DNA from: Phycomyces nitens
Taxonomy: Eukaryota > Mucoromycota > Mucoromycetes > Mucorales > Phycomycetaceae
Direction: 5' to 3'
Length of the DNA stretch: 64,000 bases
Assembly (NCBI GenBank): GCA_022702545.1
Contig: JAHRBC010000002.1
Location: 7,068,001 to 7,132,000 of the forward strand
A program made the position numbers and the translations under genes. Below, piece after piece: positions 10,315 to 21,666 of this stretch (within the stretch, counting starts at the first letter, position 1; the number at the start of each line of letters is the position of its first letter). Below the pieces are notes generated by a model. That model ran no database searches and had not been told where the DNA came from. It was given only the letters and a program-made list of their open reading frames with translations.

Positions 10315-12978
10315 TGGTTGCTAGACATAAAAAGAGGGTGGTCTTTTGTTGAAGATCTTGAATTAAAAGTTTTGTGCATGAGACGTATCGATGTTCTATA
10401 AAAGAGATTAAGATGGATATATCCCAAGTTTCCAGTTGATCGTTTTGTGGTATGTGTACTTTTGTACGTCGTTTGGCTGTAAAGAAATCTTTTATCAAAG
10501 GGTGCTCTGCTATAGGTTGTAATTGTGGGTGAGGTTTATTAAAGACAGAGGCCAAAACAGATCGTAGTATATGTAGATGTTGAGCGGAATAGTGATTGTG
10601 TTGAACCAAAAAGTCGACCATATTTGTTGTGTTATATTCAGTTGGGTCTAGTGTTTGGTGTGGGCATTGCGCTAAATCGTTTGTTAGGCCAACAGTGGTC
10701 TTCTTGCTGTTGATAATAGTCATGCAGCTAGTGATTATTTGTGATTTAACTTTATGATGATCGGCTGTTCTAGGCAATGTTATCGCAATATAATTGGGAA
10801 CCAATAATGGCTCGGCTACCGTTGTGTGATTAGAGCTGCTTTTTGTATCCTTTGTTTCTTTAATGTCTGAATTATTTGAGGTATAAATTTCAAAAGCGGA
10901 ATCAAGTACACTCCCTTTTTTTTTCACGTTTGTTGAAATGCATCGATGGCTGCTGATGTTGGGTCGGGCCGCAGGCTCAAATATATTGATATTTGATGAT
11001 TGTGTCGTACTGCAAACGCATCTATTCGTAGTGGTCCCATATATTGTCGAACATCTTCATTGGTATCTTTGATCCTATAACATTTTCTTCTTCTTGTTCA
11101 ATTGGTCTGCTCCCACATTCTTTATACCTGGTATGTATTGGTATTTTACTTGCAATTTGTACTTGTTATTTATCTCCTGGATTTTTACGGCCATGTCTTG
11201 AAGGATTGGTGAGCTCGTTCCCCCGGCCTTTGTTGGGTATTTTAATGCAGTGATATTGACTGAAAATATCTTTGTCGTTGATAGTTTGCATTTTGGTTTA
11301 TGGAGTTGAATCGTAAACACTGGTGTCATTAGTTCTTTTATGTTGATTGATTCCTGAGGCTTTTGGTATTTCCAGAATTCTGCTGTCAATATCATTGGGG
11401 ACTTGATCCTCCATCCGGAATTTGAGGCATTGACATGAATAGTTATATTGCTGGGATTGGTTGAAATACCTACATGGGAAGGTCATTTTTTTTGGGTCAC
11501 AAAGCCTTTCCACTATTGCAATTCTTTTCGGCTCGGTGCTGTCAGTTGTAGTTTGGATTCTTAGTTGTGTATGTGTATGTGGAGTGTTCTGGCCAGATCC
11601 CTCTGAAGTTGTCTAAAGTGTAAAATGGTCTCAGTTATGGCAGTTATTACAGAAGCAATGTTCTCCAATATGCTTTCTAACCAATGTCATGTCCTTGGGA
11701 TTGGCAATAGGGCTTGATGTATTCTTTGTATGAGTCTTGTTATCTTGATATCGGGAACATAGATCTTCATGGTCTTGGTCTTGGTCTTGGTCTTGGTGTT
11801 GAAGTTGAAGCCTAAATATTCTTGTGTCTTTGGTAAAATGCTTTGAAGCTTTAGTTTTCTTGATTGCTGCTCTTATTTATCTGCTTGAAAGTGGTGCTAG
11901 CCTGGGAGAATCTTTTGTCTTGTTTGTTCAATGGGTTATAGTTTGGGACCAAATGTCGGCCCCCTTGACCAAAAACAGTTAATTTGTGTCCCTGTTGTCA
12001 ATTTACTTGCTAGGGTGTGGAACGTCTCTTTGACAGGAATTGGTGTCGGTTGTAGCGCCATAGGGGACAAACTGTTGGTATTTAGGTTCATTGTAGGTTT
12101 ATATGATGTCTTTGTTAAATCCAAACTTTGTGCAAAAGTCATCTTGTCGAGCCAAACGTTGAATTGATTATGGTAGTTTAAGAGTGTTATAAGAGTAATC
12201 TATGACATCTTTATTTTGAGTCCTTGCTGTTTCCTAAACAAAATGGCAAGGTATTTGATATTTTTGATAGCTATATCTAACAGTTGGATGGTCTGATTGT
12301 TTTGTATTTTATCTTGGTTGATTTTTAGGCAATTGAATTTTTTCATAGAGGGCTGTGGCTGCCATTGTCACTATCAATGTCGTGTCGGATGCCTTGTAGA
12401 CTATACCGAGGACTTGAAATGTATCTACTTGGTAATTTTTGTAGTTTGAGATGAATGATTTGTTGATTGATTCGCCTTGAACCCAGTTTGGTTGGTAGTA
12501 TTTTTAGAGTTTTCTCTTATACTTTGTGAGAATCTCTTTAAGCTGTAGGGGCGATAGCCCTTCCAAAACTTCCGCGACATCCATGGGTAGTTCAGTTTTC
12601 TTAGCCGTTTCTTAGTCGTTTGCAATAGTCTTGCGGTCATTATTGAAACAGATGAAATAGTTTGGTTTGAGAGTATATATTTCTCTCGTTGGTAAAAAGT
12701 GCATTTGGTTCATTAGTGTCATCAGTCATGTAGTTTATCCACGGTGCGCGGCTTAGAAGGAAATAAAATATTATAGATAACACATTTATTGATTATACAA
12801 GAAAATAAAGTGTGGGTCAGAGAGCATGCACTGCATAAGAGGCTGGAATGAAACCAAGGGCGATTGGTTTAGGTACATCAAGCAATTGAGATATTGTTCC
12901 AATTCTACCAATTTTCCCTATTCTTAAACTTTCTTTCCTTGTTACCTAAAGTCCCTTTTTCGATTTTCTATTTGATTA

Positions 12979-13384
12979 TGTGATGTTGTCCGGGTCGGAT
13001 CAACAGACAGCTCGGTCTGGCGTGGAGAGGTTGGATTTGGAGTGTAAATTGGGTACAGCCAGTAATTAGTAGTACTATTGAGGCCCTGACCTTATTAACC
13101 TCACACAAGCAAAATGAATAAAACAACTCTCTTCCCTCAATAAGTCTGTATTTGTCGCAGAGGACATAGGTCGCTCTGGTCATCTAGTATTGTCTGTGTC
13201 GTTTAGAGAACCTCTTTGTCTACAATCTTCTATTCTTTATCAACAACTATCACCTTTTGCCTCATCCCCACTTCCCTCTCAAATCCGCGCGTGTAACCTC
13301 TCTTCTACCTCGAAGAACCCCTTGTTCACATCGCACCGTAGTAACAGATCAGCCTAACATCCCAACGTTACAATTATAATTAGC
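12979..13384 (+). repeat. LTR-like repeat, copy 1
   Basis: It begins TGTGATGTTGTCCGGGTCGG and ends near AACGTTACAATTATAATTAG. Two further copies follow at 13387-13724 (same direction) and 13724-14135 (opposite direction). Shared internal blocks include TTTGTCGCAGAG and TCTGGTCAT...GTATTGTCTG. The size (~400 bp), TG start and absence of coding content fit solo LTRs, though no internal retroelement body is present to prove it. Confidence 0.55.
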
Positions 13385-13386
13385 TC

Positions 13387-13724
13387 TGTGAGGTTGTCCG
13401 GATCGGAGCAGAAAACAGTTCAGTCTGGCCTGGAGCCACACCGGGAGCCAGATTGGGTCCTCTCTAATGAATATTACTGCCTTTGACACAATGGTCTTAT
13501 TTACCCATTACGGCCCGTTTGAATAAAGAAAATTATTTTTCCGTTAAGTTTATATTTGTTGCAGAGAGCATAGATCACTGGTTATTTCATATTGTCTGAA
13601 TTGTTGAGAGAACATCCTTTATTACCAACAACTACTACCTTGCTGTGGCTACCCTCACCGTGTCTTATTCCAGCACCCCCTCACTCCTATTGCTGATTAC
13701 TTTCCTCAATCTCAGTAGACCCGC
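13387..13724 (+). repeat. LTR-like repeat, copy 2 (3' truncated)
   Basis: It starts TGTGAGGTTGTCCGGATCGG directly after copy 1. It follows copy 1 and copy 3 through GTTGAGAGAACATCC, then is cut where copy 3 begins in reverse orientation at about 13724. Confidence 0.5.
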
Positions 13725-14135
13725 AGTTAATATCGCAGCTGTAATGTTGGGCGATGTTCGGATCTTTAGTATACAGTGCGGTATGAACTGGTGGTCTTTT
13801 ACGAGAAAAAGAAGTTATACCCACGGGATAGGAGTGGGGTTGGGGATAAGGCACGATGTGGGTAGCCACAGCGAAGTAATAGAATAAAGTGAATAGGGTA
13901 GTTCTCTCAACGATTCAGACAATACGAAATGACCAGAGCGACCTATATTTCCTCTGCGACAAATATAGACTTAACGGGAAAAGAATCTGTTTTATTCAAA
14001 GTGGTAGATACCGAGTTAATAAGGCCATAGCCTCTAAGGTAGTACTATAATGTGAAATGGGGTCGTGCACGATTCTTGGGAACCCGCTCCAGCCCAGATC
14101 GAACTGAATGGGTGGCCGGACCGGACAACATCACA
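13724..14135 (-). repeat. LTR-like repeat, copy 3, inverted
   Basis: Reading the minus strand from 14135 gives TGTGATGTTGTCCGGTCCGG and ends at AACATTACAGCTGCGATATT near 13730. It is tail-to-tail with copy 2, so together they form an inverted pair. Small open stretches inside are coincidental. Confidence 0.55.
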
Positions 14136-14765
14136 CAGCGTATATCAAAGATCTAAAATCTACCCAATATTACAACTCAATCTTCTTATATTTTATTTTC
14201 CTTTTCCTTTTCTCCTAATTACTTTATTCCTTACTCACCATTGTGTGAGCCCACAAACGTATTTTGGCTTGCTTCTTCCCCTTCTTTTAGGATTTCCTAA
14301 TAACTATTGAGGTGGCTATTACTTTTGAATTTCAATAAATCAATTTGTTCTTGTAACAAAAGAAAAGAAATGAGTAAAGATGTCGCTCTTCATCTAGGCA
14401 ATCTTCCAGTTCACTGTAAACGTAGTCGAATCGGTCAAGCATTAATACACAGGAGTATTCAAAATAAGAGAGAGGATAAAAAGATAATTTTTATTGTTTT
14501 GAACCGGGATATCTTGTACGGTTTTCTAAATGATTAATTCATCATTGACTATAACAAAGAGGTATCCAATGTTCTCAAAAAATATTATAAACAGATTACC
14601 AATTTTTGTAACAACAAACTGATGAATAATAGTTTTAAATCCTGCTTTATTTATAAAAGCAGCTCCTTAGACTTGTATCACCAAAATTAAGCATAACAAA
14701 TATGTGCTTGGATAGAAGATTATGTACAAAATTAAAAATATCCCAAAATAATACTTTGTTATTTA
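14136..14765. other. Intergenic stretch upstream of the F-box gene at 14852
   Basis: AT-rich with short open stretches (14307-14537, plus) but no recognisable protein. The part after about 14700 resembles the upstream DNA of the 57 kb F-box copy (GATAGAAGATTATGTACAAA versus CATAGAAGATTATAAAGTTA), so it is the inherited promoter-distal flank of the F-box family. Confidence 0.45.
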
Positions 14766-14778
14766 GTGGCTTGGAATA

Positions 14779-14810
14779 GTACTACATTTGACAAGAAAAA
14801 AAATATAAAT
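14779..14810 (+). promoter_or_regulatory. Shared F-box family promoter: upstream box plus TATA
   Basis: GTACTACATTTGACAAG at 14779-14795 and TATAAAT at 14804-14810, the ATG following at 14852. It has one change in the core ACG relative to the other copies. The preceding TTTAGTGGCTTGGAATA also matches the other copies (AGTGGCTTAAAAYA). Confidence 0.55.
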
Positions 14811-14851
14811 CGCTTTATATTATATCTTTTTACTCTTTCTTTCTTTATTAA

Positions 14852-16642
14852 ATGGCCTCAACATTACCACCTAATATTCTCTCGTATATTGGAACATTTA
14901 TTAATAAGAAAGATCGAAGTCACTGTGCACTCGTCTGCAAACATTGGACAGAGCCATTTCTAGACGCCTATTGGGGAAAACTAAATATTGGCAAGTACGG
15001 AATGGATATCACTACATTGGATTCCAACAAATCATGTCTGATTAATGCGCACCGTGTATGGGCAGTGGAATTTTTTGACGTTCATTTGAATGATTATAAA
15101 TATTTTCCAAAACTTCAGCGATTTTTCCCAGGGATAAGATATTTTCAATTCTATGATTTATTATCAGATATATCTACTATTTCAGAGGCATTTGATTGGA
15201 GTCTATGGCAGTCGTTATCGCATCTGCACATAAGTTTTAAGCATGACTGTGAAACAGTATCCTTGCAGAGTCTATTCATGAAGCTGTCAGTATTGCCTTG
15301 TCTTGTTCACCTTACGCTTTACCAGCCATATGATCCACCCAGACAAATTACCTTTTCATGGAATGACTTTGAATCTCTTCACAAATATCTGCCACGACTA
15401 GAGTATCTGAATCACAGTTTCCTTTTCAAGCCAATAACAACAGACGAAATTGAAAACATCAAAGCAGTCGAGCCAGCACAAACCACGACAAAAATAGAAT
15501 TTACTGATAAAGTTGACACTCTTTGGTTATTCTACTTTGCATTAAAGTACCCAAATCTACGACATTTAACTTTTTATGAATATTTTGGTCCGTCCAATCG
15601 CAATAACATTGATTATAACCCTCAACAATACCAATCAGACCTTCAATTGCTTTCAACACTCGACCAGTTCTTTCCTTGCTTAAAAATGGCAGCCACAACG
15701 CTTGGGTATAAGAATATGTATTCACGATTTATATTCTTTGAAACTCTCGGACACTTTGGCACAAAAATCGAACATGTTGATCTAGAGTATGGCTCTGGTG
15801 TGAAGGGCGATGATGTAAACAGATGTATACAGCCTATTTCCGAATCATTAAAGGTTTTGGAGATTAAATTTGGAGATAAACGTGGAGCAATGCCTTTTGA
15901 TGTTTGCCCAAGACTAGTCACATTATGCATAATTGGATGGGAGACGCTTAGTATTACTGCAGATAATATCTTGGAGTGCTACCCAGCCTTGCGCTCATTA
16001 TATGTCAACAATGCCAAGTTTTATCTCTCAACCAACCCGCCTACATACACTCCGCATCCTTTACAGAAACTGAAAATAGAAGATTCAGATATCACCAACG
16101 ACCCCCTTCATTATCTATCTATCCGTTGCAACCAACTAAAGCATGTGACACTCGTTGATATTCACTATAATGGAATTAATGAGAGATTTTATGAGTATGA
16201 AGATTATGATGAAGCTGGAAAATTGATTTTCGACATGTCAATGTCAAATTTGGATACATTTATATTTGCCTTTACGGATGGATTGTTACAAAAGCTCGAA
16301 GTCTTTCCCAGACACTACATTATTGAACGGATGGACAACGACAAGAATACATTGCAAGCAACTCAACAGTCACATCGAATAAACTGGTATCATGTGTACC
16401 GTGACAGAACAAACAGAAAAGAAAATATTTTGAAATGGGAGCTTGGAAGACGGGATATCGAATTTTGTCAGAGATATTTCAAAGACTTTGGTCGCAGAAA
16501 GAAGCGTGGAAAAGAGCGAAAAGAAATTAAAAAAGGTATATTTGGTTTTATACAAAGAAGATTCTGGAAAAAAGATTTGAGATACGGTGTTTATGTATTT
16601 CGGTTTAAATCTGTCAAGAACCATTTTTTTCGTATCAAATAA
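14852..16642 (+). CDS. F-box protein with LRR-like middle and conserved C-terminal block
   Basis: An intact, intronless 596-codon frame starting MASTLPPNILSYIGTFINKK. The F-box lies at residues 3-45 (including CALVCKHWTEPFLDAYW), followed by a ~450-residue leucine-rich region. The C-terminal block has INWYHVYRDRTNRKENILKW, ELGRRDIEFCQRYFKDFGRR, RRFWKKDLRYG and FRFKSVKNHFF. It is co-linear with the minus-strand gene at 6530-8317 and the dead copy at 57141-58930, making it part of a recently expanded subfamily. The expected role is SCF adaptor, with the middle and C-terminal regions choosing the substrate; that is family inference only. Promoter elements lie at 14779-14810. The stop is followed at once by an A-rich AATAAAAAG, a possible poly(A) signal. 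Confidence 0.88.
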   Translation: MASTLPPNILSYIGTFINKKDRSHCALVCKHWTEPFLDAYWGKLNIGKYGMDITTLDSNKSCLINAHRVWAVEFFDVHLNDYKYFPKLQRFFPGIRYFQFYDLLSDISTISEAFDWSLWQSLSHLHISFKHDCETVSLQSLFMKLSVLPCLVHLTLYQPYDPPRQITFSWNDFESLHKYLPRLEYLNHSFLFKPITTDEIENIKAVEPAQTTTKIEFTDKVDTLWLFYFALKYPNLRHLTFYEYFGPSNRNNIDYNPQQYQSDLQLLSTLDQFFPCLKMAATTLGYKNMYSRFIFFETLGHFGTKIEHVDLEYGSGVKGDDVNRCIQPISESLKVLEIKFGDKRGAMPFDVCPRLVTLCIIGWETLSITADNILECYPALRSLYVNNAKFYLSTNPPTYTPHPLQKLKIEDSDITNDPLHYLSIRCNQLKHVTLVDIHYNGINERFYEYEDYDEAGKLIFDMSMSNLDTFIFAFTDGLLQKLEVFPRHYIIERMDNDKNTLQATQQSHRINWYHVYRDRTNRKENILKWELGRRDIEFCQRYFKDFGRRKKRGKERKEIKKGIFGFIQRRFWKKDLRYGVYVFRFKSVKNHFFRIK

Positions 16643-17009
16643 AAAGTGCAATTGTGAATGACTGTTAAGCTAAAGAAAAATAAATTAGGGACACGAGTAC
16701 AACGAGACTTTGTTTATCTAGACAGAAAGAACTTTGGAAGAATATGAAGACTATTGGTATCATGATATGATTATATCATGTAATGTCTGTTATTTCTACC
16801 AACTGTCAGATACGACTTATTCTACTTTGTACTATTTACTAGTGTATCTTTACGTATTAATAATGTGTTTGGAAAGGTACAATCTTTAGTGCACTTACAG
16901 CAGGTCAGTTATTCAATATGTTTCAATCTACAATTATTTTGGATATAACATTCTGTTTTCAATTAACTATCTGGGACTATAAACGAACTAGGTGACTGTG
17001 ATTATGGTT
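16643..17009. other. 3' flank of the F-box gene; nothing recognised
   Basis: No open frame, repeat copy or RNA gene was seen. The sequence grades into the third DIRS-type fragment at about 17010. Confidence 0.5.
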
Positions 17010-17838
17010 AGTTGTGATAGAGACTCGGATACCAGATGGTTAGTATTTAGCTTCATTTTAGGTGTGGATGAAGTCTTTGTCAAATCCAGGTTCTTTGTGC
17101 ATAAGTCATCTTATCAAGCCAAATGTTGGATCAATTATGATGAAGGGCTTTAAGAAGGTAGTCTCTGTCATATTTATCTTGAGTTTTTGCTGTTGCTTAA
17201 ACAAAATGACAAGGCGTTTGATAACTCTGATAGCTATATCCAAAAGTTGGATGACTTGATCGTTTGTCATTTTATCTTGGTTGGTTCGCAAGTAATTGAT
17301 GTCTTCATATAGGGCTGTGGTTACTCTGCCTACTATTTTTGGCATTTCGGATGCTTTGTAGTGTGTCCACTTGATATTTCTTATATTTAGGTATAAACTA
17401 TTTGCTGATTTACTCTCATTGAGTCTAGTATGGGTGACAAGATTTGTGAAGCTCTCTCATACTTTGTAAAAATTTTATTAAGCTATAGAATAATAGTTCT
17501 TCCAACCCTTCTATAAAATCTCATAGTAGTTTGGTTTCTTCAGATTTTTGTTGTTTGCTTAGCATACATTTCTGTTGCTGTTATTGAAAAAGCTGAAATA
17601 GCTTTGCTTGTGAGTATGACTCTTTCTCTTTTGGGTTGAGTAGTGTGGATCAATTTGTGTTACAAGCCATATAGTTACTACAGTATGAGTGACTCAGAAA
17701 TATGTAGAGTATTATAGATCATCAAGTTTATTATTATATATAAAAATATAGTGTGGTTCAGAGAGCATATATCGCATTTGAAGCTGTAATGTAGCCAAAG
17801 GGAATTGATTAAAATATGACAAGCAATCTTTATATTGT
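17010..17838 (-). mobile_element. DIRS-type fragment, third and most diverged copy
   Basis: Alignable with 12040-12895 and 330-1130 in the same orientation, for example AAGTCATCTTATCAAGCCAA near 17101 and the terminal part GTTCAGAGAGCATATATCGC near 17756. The minus strand has a short open piece (17106-17345) reading TALYEDINYLRTNQDKMTN, the counterpart of TALYEKIQLP in the other copies. Only the Gag-side end is present. It is clearly more diverged than the other two copies, so it is an older insertion. Confidence 0.6.
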
Positions 17839-20319
17839 ATGGGCTTATAGCCATATTTTAATACATGACATACGGCTTAATTTGCACTCATTAGTTGAAT
17901 TGTTTGTCAAAAACAAAATTTTAGTTTGAAAAGCATGTACTACAGGCAAACCAACTACGCTTGTATAAATGATCGAGAGCATATTAATTATGAATATAAA
18001 GTAATAGCTTATTCTTGGCCTTGCTAATTAAAATCAATCAGTCTAACGTTACTGTTATATTGAATGCTAGAACAAATAAGCACTTTACTCTTAAAAGCAC
18101 TTTATTATATTTACTTTGGAGACTATAGACTATACCATATAATCTCGCATACTTGGCTATCTGAAGCCTGGATATCTCTGCAAGATCGTCCTAAACCTTA
18201 TTAGTTTCATAAACATATTGTCAGATACAGCCAAGGCCAATTAGTAGCGACAATATGTAATGCAATAAATACAACAACGGTTCATGTCATTAGGTCTTGG
18301 GTCTGATAGATCATCGCTCATTCCCATAAAAACATCTTGACGTCTACCACAACAGCTCATTCAAAAATAGTTATACTTGCGATCCTTCATCTCTTTGCCG
18401 ATTGAGATGATCCAATGTACTATTTTTTATTGATTCTTTGGGATGAAACCGTTTGTCTGGTGACTGTCAAGGCCTTGATGTGTCCCTACTCTACCGACTG
18501 ATTATTTTAGGCAGCCAGTGCACGGACCACCCTGGAGTGCAGAAAATACAAAATTCACTAGTGTTCAACTTTACCTCCAACCGTCAAGAAGCCAACAAAG
18601 CCCAAGGTATCGTTATCTTTAGTATTTTCTTTGATTATTGCTTACTTTAACAGCTCGTTGTCTTACTACTCCTTATATTCTCGTGTACTGCTGCACAAGC
18701 TTTGATGTAAGAGACATGTAAGGTAATACATTTAACCGCACACCCTTTACACTCTCTCACCTTTGCCAAGACCAACAGAATAAAAAGGCGGTCTCTGTTT
18801 GATCTTTGTTGCTACACAAGCCAAGTGTTTGAGCCAATAATCTTACCACAAAATTAATGTAATCTTTCAATTATAAAAAAGGCGAAGTCTTGGGAGGTCT
18901 ACCTTTTTTTCTTTAATTGCTCGTTTTATCTACATTTTTGTCGATATCTCGAAATAACTTTCGTTGATCTCAATATTTCCTCGCAGACACTCAGTCTTGT
19001 CACTGCCTTCTTGTATATACTCTACCTAGTAGTTACCTTTGATTCAGCGTAGTTAAGTACCTTGCACTGCTGGAATAATCTAATTCCTCCGTGGATACAC
19101 TATTACTGCTTGGGATGGTAAAGCATTATACACATCTCTTTGATACCTTGGATTTTTACGAACATTTTCAATTGTTCATCGGAGCTATCATAATCTCCTT
19201 ATTTTTCCAAGAAATTGAGACCAACTATAATATCTATAGCTCGCAATCGCTCTTCTTCTATAGCCATGCTACAATTATGAACTCCATGGGTTTTTCTGAC
19301 TTTCTGCCTGTCTTGGCAGTGTTATTCTTCTTCTGCCTCTTTCTTTGAGAAGAATCGAACCATAGTATGACAAAGTTGCTGTCTTGGATTATTTCCTCTC
19401 ATTTTCCCGGCCACTTCGTGAATACCCAAATAGAAAGACAATCTTGCTATTCTGGATTCCAGTATGCAACAATGTGCCTGACACGTTGTGTGTAGCTCCA
19501 TATTTCCGGCTGGCCCAAACATATCATATCTTCCCAAATCTTCCTGTATCGATTATGTAAACAAATTGGTTAAGTAATGACCTTGGGAAGAACATGATTG
19601 CTACGTCTGGCGCAGCAATCAATTGAAAATCATAAGGATTGTAACAAAGAACCCCAACAATATTTATCTATTCCTATCTATCTATCTTATTCATTATTAA
19701 CTATCCAAAGAAGCATGATCTATCCCAACATTTTAACAATAGCTTAGTAATATCATACTAATTATATTATTTTATTTATTATCGAAATATCTATATAAAC
19801 ATCGAAACGATGAAAGCAATAAACGATATCCTTACACTTGTCACGCCGTGTTTGTGGTTCTCCGTCTTTTGTCCGTACTGAAAGCACACCATCTTCTTAA
19901 CAATTGGCATGCCACCCTTTTTCAAGAGTGAGCACTCCATATTTTTACTAAGCAACCTTTCCCGATTTCTTCCATTTTAATTAATATAAATACCAACAAA
20001 GATCTAATGAAATAAATCATTCATTCAATTCTACCCGGAACTTCTCTTCTCTTAACTTTGAAATTCGAAACCTCTTCCTGAAGAATAATTCTATTTGCTT
20101 GCTAAGCTACGAATTATTGGATACTGTGTCAAGAATCTCTGTTTCTCTCTCTCTCTCTCTACTCTTTCTCTCTCTTCGTCTTCTTCTTGGACACTTCTTG
20201 TCTAAGGACAACACACCGCGTGACACACTTCACTTCTTTTCTTTTATATATCTTTCTCAAGAGAACAAGCTGCCGATTGCCAATACTTGGGCTAAGGAGT
20301 TGTTAGAGGAGATCGATAT
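17839..20319. other. Long intergenic stretch, no gene identified
   Basis: Several open stretches (18453-18650, 19091-19348 plus; 19322-19537 minus; 20099-20404 plus) show no recognisable domain, and those with leucine runs come from CT-rich DNA (the CTCTCTCT tract at 20140-20172). Possible TATA-like AATATAAATACC occurs near 19983. A spliced gene that I failed to assemble cannot be excluded. Confidence 0.35.
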
Positions 20320-21666
20320 TTACTCTCTTTTTCTTTTAACCGTTTGGACCACTTCATTACATAAACCAACACAGCCCGTCTCAATATGTAGCTCAACAAG
20401 ATAGTAAAAGGCACCATTTACATCCGTAAAGTTTTTTCGGGTTGAATATGTATTTGGGCAATCCAGATAAAGTAGTTCGATGGTCTTTGAGAATTTTGGG
20501 AGTAGCGATCTTAGGGGACACGAATCCAATTTGGTAAGGAGACAGAGGGTCGCGGGCCGGACAAAACCCAAGTAGTCGCACTCAAGCTTTCTTGCCAGAA
20601 CAGTGAAAATGTTTTGTATAACATCCTGTACTTTACAGGTGTCCCCTAAGATTAACGTTTTGGGAGACAAACTTCTGTGATATGTTTGGGAATATCACAA
20701 AGATTATTAGGAGAATTGCCACCATATTGCACATTAACCTGAACCGATAAATGCTTTAAAGATATATTGTGGAAATGAATTATATCCCAGAAAAGTAGAT
20801 AATTGTTTCCAACCAAATCCCAATAGTTTTAACTTTGTTAGGTGTTGAAATGGCAGAGGCACTTGTTGGAACAATGATATTGTATCGCTCCTCTTTTTCT
20901 TGATTTCACATAGAATACTTGATGTAGAGAAATTCAGTGTGTGTAAATTGGGATATTTGCGAGCAAAATAACATAGCCATCGATGGTCTGCATATTCAGT
21001 GCTCATGTCCAGACTTCTCATCTTTGTGGCTGGCGATACTTTTGTCATACGTTCAATGTCCGTTTCGAATAGAGTCAATAGGTTCGAGCTTAATTTCATA
21101 TGTGCAAGGTGATTTAAGTTCGAGTGAATGGCTTCAAAGTTGTCTAGGGAGAGCGATACTCGCATACATTCCTCGTATTTATTACTAATCTCCAGTCGTT
21201 TCAAAAGGGGTAAGCACGTAACTGTTTTACCGAGCTTATTTTCAATATCAGGTAGAGGTTCCTTGTCAAAAGTGACGTGGAGTTCTGTCAATGATTCCCA
21301 TATCTTCCAGTCAGTGATAGCTCCAAAGATTTCCGGGATTATGGAAGCTACATCCAAATGAAGATATTTTATATTTGGAAAGGTTTTCTGCAGTACATAG
21401 AGCTCTTCGTCTATTGCTTGCGTATAGTAATATATATCCAAATGTCGTACAAGAAATCGGGCTCTTAGGCAGGGCGGTTGATAATTTTGAGTAGGATTAA
21501 CAAGGCTGTCTAATAGTGGTCGGTTTACCACTAGGTTAGAGTGTACATAATCCTGAAATAGCACTTTCCATGGCTTGCAAACTAGATAGCAAGAGATTTT
21601 GTCCTTGTGAGAAAGAAGTTCCGTGAGCTGTTCTATAATTTCTCGAGGAAGGTTCGATAATAGCAT
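20320..21666 (-). pseudogene. F-box protein gene with frameshifts (sister of 1230-2078)
   Basis: The ATG at 21666 (MLLSNLPREIIEQLTELLSH) starts a 310-codon frame to 20734. An F-box lies at residues 3-45 (CYLVCKPWKVLF), then a leucine-rich part. Homologous reading continues beyond the stop but in other frames. Near 20815-20760 it shifts to a frame reading ISLKHLSVQVNVQYGG, near 20655 it shifts again to TLILGDTCKVQDVIQN, and it runs open to about 20320. At least two frameshifts therefore break the gene, and the C-terminal block of the other subfamily is not reached. It is the untruncated relative of the copy at 1230-2078 and shows what that gene lost to the DIRS insertion. The 310-residue product could still be made. 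Confidence 0.7.

Larger units (their letters stand above)
8649..10927 (-). pseudogene. DIRS tyrosine recombinase (YR), split by a Tc1-like insertion
   Basis: The N-terminal part (10927-10315) contains HPLIKDFFTAKRRTK and ends in LFLCLAT. The frame resumes at 8971 with WRPRSNISRLKYRDI, which carries the Arg of YR box I. The C-terminus has VKEHANWSLNTNTF, then KYYYKP with the presumed nucleophilic Tyr, ending at a TGA at 8649-8651. YRs of DIRS elements integrate circular cDNA by site-specific recombination. Two in-frame stops follow box I, and the middle of the catalytic domain is absent, so the gene was deleted as well as interrupted. Removing the Tc1-like element with one TA restores the frame. 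The last ~15 codons overlap the terminal inverted repeat. Confidence 0.7.
8569..12895 (-). mobile_element. DIRS-type retrotransposon, degraded, carrying a nested Tc1-like insertion
   Basis: Read on the minus strand from 12895 to 8569 the order is a Gag-like region (about 12740-11940), an RNase H remnant (11395-11075), and a tyrosine recombinase in two pieces (10927-10315 and 8971-8649). Terminal DNA at 8569-8700 is the inverted match of 1090-1227. RNase H shows the SINIKELM motif, the conserved GGTSSPILQ segment and YIPGIKNVGADQLN, typical of DIRS reverse transcriptase-RNase H. The reverse transcriptase core is missing between about 11940 and 11510, so the copy is internally deleted. A direct TCTTGG repeat array at 11774-11800 is unique to this copy. 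A Tc1-like element occupies 8974-10314. Confidence 0.75.

Noticed and set aside
17839..20319. Search for tRNA or other RNA genes in the long empty stretch
   Set aside because: No clear A/B box pair or cloverleaf could be drawn by eye, here or elsewhere in the window; a covariance-model scan would be needed.
20099..20404. 101-codon frame with Ser/Leu runs resembling a signal peptide
   Set aside because: The runs come from a CT microsatellite; there is no ATG start and no further support.
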